Below are positions 1-5,447 of a DNA stretch of 7,325 nucleotides, piece after piece (within the stretch, counting starts at the first letter, position 1; every line of letters starts with the position of its first letter). Below the pieces are notes generated by a model. It was given only the letters and a program-made list of their open reading frames with translations. It did not search any database and was not told the origin of the DNA. Where the stretch lies: NCBI GenBank assembly GCA_041477815.1, contig JBGOUV010000359.1, positions 1-7,325 on the forward strand. Direction: 5' to 3'. Made by a program: the position numbers and the translations under genes. The stretch comes from JBGOUV01 sp041477815 (GTDB taxonomy: Bacteria; Acidobacteriota; Terriglobia; Bryobacterales; JACQDG01).

Positions 1-1
1 G

Positions 2-358
2 CTGGACAAACCCATGACCATGGAGATCAAGGGCCGCAACCTCATTGAGGGCGTTCCCAAGACCGTCATGGTCGACGACAGCGAGATCCGCGAAGCCCTC
101 GGCGAGTGCGTGGCCACCATCATCAACGCTATTCGCGTAGCCTTGGAGCGCACGCCTCCCGAGCTTTCCGCCGATATCTCCGACCGCGGCATCGTCCTCA
201 CCGGCGGCGGCGCGTTGCTACGCAACCTGGACAAACGCATTCGCGAAGAAACCGGACTGCCGGTCTCGATCGCCGAGAACCCGCTCGCCTCGGTGGTCCT
301 GGGCACCGGCAAGATGCTCAGCGACTTCAAGTTGCTGCGCAAGATTTCGATAGACTGA
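2..358 (+). CDS. mreB: MreB, C-terminal part (5' end outside window)
   Basis: This is the last 118 residues of the bacterial actin homologue MreB, the ATP-dependent cytoskeletal protein that polymerises on the inner face of the membrane and orients the Rod peptidoglycan machinery. The reading frame enters from the left edge. Typical MreB C-terminal motifs are visible: GRNLIEGVPK near the start, DISDRGIVLTGGGALLRNLD (subdomain with the nucleotide-contacting GGGA loop) and a final NPLASVVLGTGKML segment. The stop TGA is at 356-358. The internal ATG at position 14 is not a start; the family is about 340 residues long and the frame is open upstream of it. It lies 58 bp upstream of mreC on the same strand, as expected for an mreBCD operon. 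Identity is secure; the missing N-terminus cannot be judged. Confidence 0.96.
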   Translation: MDKPMTMEIKGRNLIEGVPKTVMVDDSEIREALGECVATIINAIRVALERTPPELSADISDRGIVLTGGGALLRNLDKRIREETGLPVSIAENPLASVVLGTGKMLSDFKLLRKISID

Positions 359-381
359 AGATGGATCGTAACCCGGCGCCC

Positions 382-416
382 GACCCACGATCTGCGATCC
401 ACGATCCACGATCCTG
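382..416 (+). repeat. Heptamer tandem array abutting the mreC start
   Basis: Five consecutive 7-nt units fit the frame GA(C/T)C(C/T)(A/G/T)(C/G), consensus GATCCAC. Units begin at 382, 389, 396, 403 and 410; the two at 396 and 403 are identical. The array ends exactly one base before the ATG of mreC at 417, so it occupies the place where a ribosome binding site would be, and no AGGAGG-like sequence is present. It is a short, imperfect repeat; a function is not evident from sequence. Confidence 0.75.
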
Positions 417-1568
417 ATGGAAACGTTTCTCGGCCGCTACCGGAACATCACGACCCTCGCGGTGGCCCTCTTTGCCCAGCTTCTGCTGCTGGGCTACCAG
501 ATCCGCGGCGACCGCGACGTCCGTATCATCCGCGTGTGGGGGGTAACCGCCATCACTCCCGTAGCCCGCGCTCTGCATGCCTCCCACGGCTTCGTTTCCG
601 GACTTTTCCACCGCTATGTCTGGCTCTATGACGCCCGCCGGGACAGCGACCGCCTGCAGACCGAGGTGGAGCGCCTCAAGCTCGAAAACCAGTCCCTGCG
701 CAACTCGCTGGAAACCTCCGACCGTCTGAAGATCCTCGCCGCCTACCAGCAGCAAATACCATCCCAGACCCTGGTCGCTGCGGTGATCGGCGCGGGCGCC
801 AACCCCAACTCCCGCGTGGTGTTCCTCGACAAGGGCTCGCACGACGGCATCCAGCCGGGCATGGCCGTCCTCACCCCGGACGGTATCGTGGGCAAGATCC
901 AATCTGTGTTCCCCACCTCCGCGCTCGTACTCCTGATCAGCGATTCTTTTTCGGCTGCCGGCGTGCTGCTCGAGAAGACCCGCGTGCACGGCGTCATGAA
1001 AGGCACCGGCCTCAGCGAGGCGCGCATCGACTACATACCCAACGAGGAGAAGGTCGCCGCCGGCGAGCGCGTCTACACCTCCGGCGAGGACCGCATCTAC
1101 CCCAAAGGATTCCTGGTAGGCACGGTGTCCTCCGTCCAACCGGGCCGCGACTTCCAGAACATTACCGTTCACCCCGGCGCCCGCCTGAACCGACTGGAAG
1201 AAATATTGGTAGTAACTAGCGGCGTTCACCAGGACCTCCCCGACTCCCTCCCCCGTCCGCAGGCTCCACAAACGCTCCTGCCGCCGCCGCCGCCCGAAGT
1301 CCGCGACGCTTTCCTGGACGCCGTGTCTCCCACCGCTCAAGCCGCGCCTCCGGCGGCCTCTTCTACCCCCGCCACCACCGCCGGACCGGACGGCTACGCC
1401 CCCCAAACCGACGCCGACCGCCTCAAGAAGCGTTACCGCGACCTGGGCGCCGCCCAGGGCCACGTCTTTGGCGAAGGAGCCCCCGGCTCCAAGCCTCCCG
1501 ACTTCAACCTCGGCTGGACCCCGCCCAACCAGCAACGTCCCGCCGAGCCACCCAAACGCCAACCATGA
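417..1568 (+). CDS. mreC: Rod shape-determining protein MreC
   Basis: MreC is the bitopic periplasmic scaffold of the elongasome; in characterised species it binds PBP2 and helps activate PBP2-RodA synthesis. Visible layout (383 aa): an N-terminal transmembrane anchor at about residues 12-30, a charged linker, a heptad-like coiled coil at about 73-110 (DRLQTEVERLKLENQSLRNS), then the two-lobed beta domain from about 117 to 268, with typical motifs such as VVFLDKGSHDGIQPGMAV and an end at EEILVVTS. A Pro/Ala-rich tail of about 115 residues follows (269-383), including five consecutive prolines at 289-293; this is longer than the minimal family core and looks disordered. ATG 417 fits the anchor topology, but no Shine-Dalgarno is seen; the upstream bases are a heptamer array. 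Its stop forms an ATGA with a possible start at 1565. A long antisense frame here is a codon-bias shadow. Confidence 0.95.
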   Translation: METFLGRYRNITTLAVALFAQLLLLGYQIRGDRDVRIIRVWGVTAITPVARALHASHGFVSGLFHRYVWLYDARRDSDRLQTEVERLKLENQSLRNSLETSDRLKILAAYQQQIPSQTLVAAVIGAGANPNSRVVFLDKGSHDGIQPGMAVLTPDGIVGKIQSVFPTSALVLLISDSFSAAGVLLEKTRVHGVMKGTGLSEARIDYIPNEEKVAAGERVYTSGEDRIYPKGFLVGTVSSVQPGRDFQNITVHPGARLNRLEEILVVTSGVHQDLPDSLPRPQAPQTLLPPPPPEVRDAFLDAVSPTAQAAPPAASSTPATTAGPDGYAPQTDADRLKKRYRDLGAAQGHVFGEGAPGSKPPDFNLGWTPPNQQRPAEPPKRQP

Positions 1569-1580
1569 CCCCAAGGCAGT

Positions 1581-1658
1581 TTCACCGCAGAGGACGCAGA
1601 GCACGCAGAGTAATTCGATTTGGTTTTCCTGGGCGTGCTCCGCGTCCTCTGCGGTGAA
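1581..1658. repeat. Dispersed-type palindromic repeat between mreC and mreD
   Basis: Two 26-nt arms, 1581-1606 and 1633-1658, are reverse complements with a single mismatch (C1641), separated by a 26-nt loop. Each arm is built on a 9-nt rhythm around CGCAGAG (CACCGCAGAG, GACGCAGAG, CACGCAGAG on the left arm). From memory, 'CACCGCAGAGGACGCAGAG' palindromes are scattered in intergenic space in many GC-rich bacterial genomes and give spurious translations of the type TAEDAEHAE or LCVLCVLCG. I infer that this is one copy of such a family. As RNA it would form a long stable hairpin within the mreBCD transcript. There is no T-tract after the right arm, so it is not a standard terminator. Confidence 0.85.
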
Positions 1659-1673
1659 TCTTGGTCTTGATCT

Positions 1674-2192
1674 ATGCAGGCCTCCGTTAAACAACTCATC
1701 GAAGCCGACATCAATCGCCTCCCCGTCTGGGTCTCCTTGGGCGCGGTGATCGGGGCCCTCCTACTCCAGGCCTATCTGCCCCTGTTCTCCGCCTACGCCA
1801 ACACCGTCGACCTCCCCCTTCTCATCACCATCTACCTCGCCCTCCTCCGCCGCAGCCCTATCGTCGGCCTGCTCATCGGACTCGGCATCGGGCTCGGCCA
1901 GGACTCCCTGTCCCACGGCCCCATCGGTCTTTATGGCATCATAAAGACGGTGATAGGATACGTCTGCTCTTCGCTCACTCTGGTCCTCGCCGTCGAGTCG
2001 CTGAGTACGCGCCTGGTTCTGGTGCTCGGCTTGTACCTGGTCCACCAGGCGTTCTTTTGGTCCCTGCAGCGGGTCTTGCTCAGCCAGGGAGCCGAGTTTG
2101 CGTGGCGCCGCACCCTCCTGCTGGCTCTGCTCAACTGCCTGATCGCCGGTTTTATCTACCGCTTCCTCGACCGCTTCCGCCAAAGGATATGA
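1674..2192 (+). CDS. mreD: Rod shape-determining protein MreD
   Basis: MreD is the small polytopic membrane subunit of the elongasome, needed with MreC for rod shape. The 172-aa length is typical. The sequence is almost entirely hydrophobic, with roughly five to six membrane segments: about residues 19-41, 46-59, 63-79, 85-105, 110-130 and 145-164. The family's central signature is recognisable as GLGQDSLSHGPIGLYGIIKTVIGY-like sequence (residues about 73-95). A short basic end (RFLDRFRQRI) would lie in the cytoplasm. ATG 1674 gives a normal N-terminus, but it lies 105 bp beyond the mreC stop, after a palindromic repeat and without a clear Shine-Dalgarno, unlike the tight ATGA junctions downstream. 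Its TGA overlaps the mrdA start by four bases, implying translational coupling to PBP2. Assignment rests on hydropathy, the central motif and position. Confidence 0.92.
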   Translation: MQASVKQLIEADINRLPVWVSLGAVIGALLLQAYLPLFSAYANTVDLPLLITIYLALLRRSPIVGLLIGLGIGLGQDSLSHGPIGLYGIIKTVIGYVCSSLTLVLAVESLSTRLVLVLGLYLVHQAFFWSLQRVLLSQGAEFAWRRTLLLALLNCLIAGFIYRFLDRFRQRI

Positions 2193-4066
2193 GCCCGCTC
2201 GATCGCGACAAGTCCAAAATCACGCCGGGGAAGATCACGACCATCCAGTATCTCTGTCTCGCCGTGTTTCTCTACCTGGTGTCGGGCTTCTGGCAGCTCC
2301 AGGTCCAGAGCCCCGACTTGTTCGCCGAGCAGGCCGAGCGCAACCGGGTCCGCTCGCTGCCGCTGATCGCTCCGCGCGGCAAGATTCTCGACCGCGACGG
2401 CCGTATTCTGGCCGACAACCACTCCGCGTTCAGTGTCGTGCTGTCGCGCTCCAGTTTCAACGAGGCCAACCTCCCCATCATCGCCGACGGCCTGAACATC
2501 CCCTACGACGAGCTGCAAAGCCGCATCCGCCGAGCCCGCAACCTGCCCGAGTACCAGGCCCTGGTGATCAAACGGGGCCTCACCCAGGCGGAAGTGGCTT
2601 TTGTCGAAGCCCACCGCCGCGAGCTGCCCGAGCTGGAGATGATCCGCTCGGATCGCCGCCTGTATCCCGCGGAAGGCTTCGCCTCGCACCTCATCGGCTA
2701 CGTGGGCGAAGTGAGCGAAGCCGAGTTGAACTCTCCCGAGTTCGCGGTGTACGAGCCCGGCGCCATCGTGGGCAAAGCCGGTATTGAGCGCCAGTACAAC
2801 GACGTGCTGACCGGAGTGGACGGCGGCCGCGAGGTCATCGTCGACAGCGTCGGGGCCGAGCGCGGCGTCATCCGCATCCGCGAACCCAAGCCCGGCCGTT
2901 CCATCCGGCTCACCATCGACCTCGACCTGCAATCCGCCGCCGAGCTGGCCATGGAAGGCCGCAAGGGCGCCGTGATCGCCCTGGATCCCCGCAACGGCGA
3001 GATCCTGGCCCTGGTTTCGACGCCCAACTTCGATCCGAACCAGTTCGCCGGGCGCATCAAAGCCGCCCAGTGGCGCGAGCTTACCACCAACCCCGACAAG
3101 CCCCTCCTCAACCGCGTCATCCAGGCCCAGCTCGCCCCCGGCTCCACCTTCAAGCCCTTCGTGGCCCTGGCCGGTCTTGAAACCGGCGAGATCGACGAAA
3201 ACTTTGGCGTCCGCTGCGGCGGCGGCGCTGTTTTCTTCGGCCGCTACTTTCACTGTCACATTAAGACCGGCCACGGCGGCGTCACACTCCACCGGGGCAT
3301 CGCCCAGTCCTGCGACGTGTACTTCTACAACGTCGGCAACAAGACCGGCGTGGACGCCATCGCCCAGTACGCCGAAATGGCCGGCTTCGGTCACAAGACC
3401 GGCGTGGATCTCCCCAACGAAGAGGAAGGCGTGGTCCCGTCGACCCGGTGGAAACTACGCGAGTTGCGGCAGAAGTGGTACGCCGGCGAGACCATCTCGG
3501 TCTCCATCGGCCAGGGCTATACCACGGTCACTCCCCTGCAACTCGCCTCGGCCGTAGGCGGGCTCCTGCTGGGCGGCGTATGGCACCGCCCCCGCCTCCT
3601 CCCAGTAGAAGAGATGGAGGTTCTCCATCCCGGCTACCAGCCTCCCGAACCCCGCCGCGGCACCCTCCACCCGGAAAACGTCCAGAAGATCAAGGATGGC
3701 CTCTGGGCGGTGGTAAACGAAGGCGGCACGGGCGTCCGCGCCCGTATCGTGGGCTACGACGTCATCGGCAAGACCGGCAGCGCGCAGGTCGCCTCCGCCG
3801 AGCTGTCCAAGCTGCATCGAGACAACCAGGAGCTCAAGGACAACGCCTGGTTTGTCGGCGCCGTCTCCCGGGACAACCCCGAGATCGTGGTCGTCGCCCT
3901 TTACGAACACGGCGAGCACGGCCCGGCCGCCGCCCCCATTGTCCGCGACGTCCTCAAGGCTTACCTGGACAAACAAATCCGCCGCAACGTCACCGAACAG
4001 CGTCCCCCGGCCGCTCCGGTACAAACCGGCGCTCTGCGGCCAGCACCCAACACCCACCACCCATGA
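2189..4066 (+). CDS. mrdA: Penicillin-binding protein 2, peptidoglycan DD-transpeptidase of the elongasome
   Basis: PBP2 crosslinks lateral-wall peptidoglycan as the class B partner of RodA. The chosen product has 625 aa, usual for the family: a short cytoplasmic tail, transmembrane anchor at about 17-35, a pedestal domain beginning with PRGKILDRDGRILADN (62-77), then the penicillin-binding domain. The catalytic motifs are complete: S319-T-F-K322 (nucleophile Ser319), S374-C-D376 and K528-T-G530. Typical PBP2 segments GHKTGVDLPNEEEG and ETISVSIGQGYTTVTPLQLA are also present. A Cys/His-rich stretch (C343, H355, C356, H357, H362, C375) lies before and within the SxD motif and may bind a metal. 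ATG 2189 overlaps the mreD stop (ATGA); a purine run at 2182-2187 is too close to be a good Shine-Dalgarno, so coupling is likely. The frame extends upstream to 2057, but that part is mreD in another frame. The last residues (PNTHHP) are encoded by a heptamer repeat. Confidence 0.96.
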   Translation: MSPLDRDKSKITPGKITTIQYLCLAVFLYLVSGFWQLQVQSPDLFAEQAERNRVRSLPLIAPRGKILDRDGRILADNHSAFSVVLSRSSFNEANLPIIADGLNIPYDELQSRIRRARNLPEYQALVIKRGLTQAEVAFVEAHRRELPELEMIRSDRRLYPAEGFASHLIGYVGEVSEAELNSPEFAVYEPGAIVGKAGIERQYNDVLTGVDGGREVIVDSVGAERGVIRIREPKPGRSIRLTIDLDLQSAAELAMEGRKGAVIALDPRNGEILALVSTPNFDPNQFAGRIKAAQWRELTTNPDKPLLNRVIQAQLAPGSTFKPFVALAGLETGEIDENFGVRCGGGAVFFGRYFHCHIKTGHGGVTLHRGIAQSCDVYFYNVGNKTGVDAIAQYAEMAGFGHKTGVDLPNEEEGVVPSTRWKLRELRQKWYAGETISVSIGQGYTTVTPLQLASAVGGLLLGGVWHRPRLLPVEEMEVLHPGYQPPEPRRGTLHPENVQKIKDGLWAVVNEGGTGVRARIVGYDVIGKTGSAQVASAELSKLHRDNQELKDNAWFVGAVSRDNPEIVVVALYEHGEHGPAAAPIVRDVLKAYLDKQIRRNVTEQRPPAAPVQTGALRPAPNTHHP

Positions 4067-4071
4067 CCCGG
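4044..4071 (+). repeat. Heptamer tandem array spanning the mrdA stop and rodA start
   Basis: Three units of CACCCA(A/C/T) start at 4044, 4051 and 4058, and a degenerate fourth, GACCCGG, starts at 4065. The period is 7 nt, as in the array before mreC, and the units share the ACCCA core of that array's first unit. The array lies inside coding sequence: it encodes the final PBP2 residues, and its third unit supplies the AT of the rodA ATG at 4063. No Shine-Dalgarno is seen upstream of rodA. Confidence 0.7.
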
Positions 4072-5154
4072 TATTCATCTGCCCGCGACCTCGACTGGAC
4101 CCTGCTCGGCTTCGTCCTGGCCCTGTGCACGCTGGGGGTGCTCCAGATCTATTCCGCCACGCGATCCACCGTGTGGCACGGCGCCCACTACAAGCAGGTG
4201 GTGTATATCCTGGTCGGCCTCCTGTGCCTCTGGCTGGTCGCCCAGTTCGACTACCATGCCCTACTCGATCGCGTGCCGGTCTTCTACCTCCTGGCCGTGG
4301 TCGCGCTGGTCGCCGTCTACATCATCGGACAGGTCCGCTTCGGGGCGCGCCGGTGGATCCCCCTGATCTGGGGCTTTCAATTTCAGGTTTCGGAATTTGT
4401 CAAACTGGTGTTAGTATTGTTGGTGGCGCGCTATTTTGCAGAAGTGCGTCGGGACTCCGTCTCGGGCGCTGACTTGTTGAAAATAGGAGCTTTAGCCGGC
4501 GTTCCCATGCTTCTGGTCATGAAGCAGCCGGATCTGGGAACGGCCCTGAGCTATGCGCCTATCGTCGCCGGGGGCATCCTGGGAGCGGGCCTGCGCTGGA
4601 AGCACGTGGCAACTCTGCTGCTCGTAGGAGCGCTGGTTTTACCGGCCGGCTGGCATTTTTTGAAGCCGTACCAGAAAGAGCGTCTGATGACGTTCAAGGA
4701 TCTGAGCCGGGACCCGCGCGGTTCCGGCTACCAGTTGATCCAGTCGCGCATCGCGGTCGGGGCGGGCGGACTGTGGGGCAAGGGCATCGCCCAGGGAACG
4801 CAAACCCAACTCCGGTTCCTGCCGGTGCCGCACACCGATTTCATCTTTTCCGCCTACGCGGAAGAACACGGGTTTACGGGAGTGCTGCTGGCTCTCGCGC
4901 TGTATTTTGTAGTGCTGATGCGTATCATCTACAACGCGCAAACAGCGGCGGACCGGGCCGGCGCTTTGGTGTGTCTGTGCGTGGCCTTGCTGCTGCTGTT
5001 TCACTTGCTGGTAAACGTCGGGATGGTCGTGGGCCGGATGCCGGTCACCGGGATTCCCCTGCCTTTCATGAGCTTCGGCGGCTCGGGCATGCTCACGATT
5101 TTCATGCTGCTGGGATTGGTCAACAGTGTGCGCCTGCGCCGTTTTGTGAACTGA
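4063..5154 (+). CDS. rodA: SEDS peptidoglycan glycosyltransferase RodA
   Basis: RodA polymerises glycan strands from lipid II at the membrane during elongation, in complex with PBP2. The 363-aa protein is polytopic, about ten membrane helices by eye, and carries SEDS signatures: GARRW at 94-98, Q-V-S-E-F-V-K-L at 108-115, KQPDLGTAL at 154-162, then the large extracellular loop with RDPRGSGYQLIQSRIAVGAGG and GTQTQLRFLPVPHTDFIFS. D259 in HTDFIF corresponds to the catalytic Asp reported for RodA (D262 in E. coli numbering, from memory). The C-terminus has IPLPFMSFGGSGM. ATG 4063 overlaps the PBP2 stop (ATGA) and gives the expected N-terminus (SARDLDWTLL); upstream extension of the frame is an mrdA shadow. 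Codon use changes inside the gene: 10 of the first 104 codons end in A/T, against 22 of the next 50. Homology separates RodA from FtsW mainly by the elongasome neighbours. Confidence 0.95.
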   Translation: MTRYSSARDLDWTLLGFVLALCTLGVLQIYSATRSTVWHGAHYKQVVYILVGLLCLWLVAQFDYHALLDRVPVFYLLAVVALVAVYIIGQVRFGARRWIPLIWGFQFQVSEFVKLVLVLLVARYFAEVRRDSVSGADLLKIGALAGVPMLLVMKQPDLGTALSYAPIVAGGILGAGLRWKHVATLLLVGALVLPAGWHFLKPYQKERLMTFKDLSRDPRGSGYQLIQSRIAVGAGGLWGKGIAQGTQTQLRFLPVPHTDFIFSAYAEEHGFTGVLLALALYFVVLMRIIYNAQTAADRAGALVCLCVALLLLFHLLVNVGMVVGRMPVTGIPLPFMSFGGSGMLTIFMLLGLVNSVRLRRFVN

Positions 5155-5163
5155 AGGGCCATC

Positions 5164-5216
5164 CCCCGGCTGGTGGCCGGGGCAAAAATCTCGGCGGCCG
5201 GCCCGTCCGGCGGTCG
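5164..5216 (+). other. Two GC-rich hairpins just after rodA
   Basis: The first is CCCCGGC/GCCGGGG (5164-5170 with 5176-5182) around a TGGTG loop. The second has a GCCGG/CCGGC core (5197-5201 with 5207-5211) and imperfect flanking pairs out to 5192 and 5216. Each is followed a few bases later by an A-run (5184-5188 and 5221-5225), not a T-run. They are therefore unlikely to be standard intrinsic terminators on this strand, but could slow polymerase or protect a 3' end. Confidence 0.5.
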
Positions 5217-5429
5217 CCTGAAAAATATAGAGGATGACGGGAACCTGAAGATTCTCGCCTGAACAGGGAGGCAGAGAGCGGTTCCGGTGGCCGGGCAGGC
5301 GTTGAGCGGTTGGCTCCGCGCCCGGCTGTAGGAAAATCGAGATCTGATCCCGCCCCCCGCCGGCGGATGGGACGCTGTACCCGGTTCCTCCGCCGTGCCG
5401 TTCTTCGCTGCCTTCAGGTCCAGGGTCCC

Positions 5430-5447
5430 GGACTCCGAAGGAGTTTC
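5430..5447 (+). promoter_or_regulatory. rng ribosome binding site within a small hairpin
   Basis: AAGGAG at 5438-5443 lies four bases before the ATG at 5448. It is the only clear Shine-Dalgarno in the window and fixes the rng start. GGAG and the following T pair perfectly with ACTCC at 5432-5436 across a GAA loop, and two further G-U pairs (5430/5446 and 5431/5445) extend the stem. The fold would partly hide the Shine-Dalgarno. Whether so short a stem forms in vivo is uncertain. Confidence 0.6.

Larger units (their letters stand above)
5155..5447 (+). promoter_or_regulatory. Long structured leader / intergenic region before rng
   Basis: These 293 bases between the rodA stop and the rng ATG contain no credible coding frame. 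They are rich in inverted repeats: 5164-5182, 5192-5216, 5290-5296 with 5320-5326 (GCCGGGC/GCCCGGC, perfect 7-bp arms) and 5430-5446. GGAACC at 5240-5245 is complementary to GGTTCC at both 5280-5285 and 5383-5388, permitting alternative folds. No convincing sigma-70 promoter was found; the best -10-like string is TATAGA at 5226, without a matching -35. The region may be a 5' UTR with control elements, as known for E. coli rne, or simply hold an unrecognised promoter. I do not match it to any riboswitch class I know. Confidence 0.45.

Noticed and set aside
327..1694. 455-aa reverse-strand open frame opposite mreC
   Set aside because: It is the antisense of a C-ending-codon gene, with Gly/Val-rich low-complexity product and no recognisable domain. 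Its start lies in the palindromic repeat, whose translation gives the well-known spurious TAEDAEHAQ/LCVLCVLCG pattern.
2057..2188. 44-codon upstream extension of the PBP2 frame
   Set aside because: It overlaps mreD in another frame, and the extra residues are Pro-rich with no PBP2 similarity. ATG 2189 gives the usual cytoplasmic tail plus anchor and an ATGA overlap.
3448..4062. 205-codon upstream extension of the RodA frame
   Set aside because: It lies wholly within the PBP2 transpeptidase domain in a different frame and encodes Arg/Pro-rich low complexity.
5164..5188. Intrinsic terminator after rodA
   Set aside because: The stem is strong, but the following bases are CAAAAATC rather than a T-tract, and the reverse orientation lacks one too.
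5203..5231. Possible sigma-70 promoter with TATAGA at 5226
   Set aside because: No TTGACA-like -35 is found at 16-18 bp spacing, and GC-rich DNA yields such hexamers by chance; it is not supported as a promoter.
5155..5447. Known riboswitch or structured RNA gene in the rng leader
   Set aside because: I compared it by eye with cobalamin, TPP and c-di-GMP-I conserved cores and found no match; only generic hairpins are visible.
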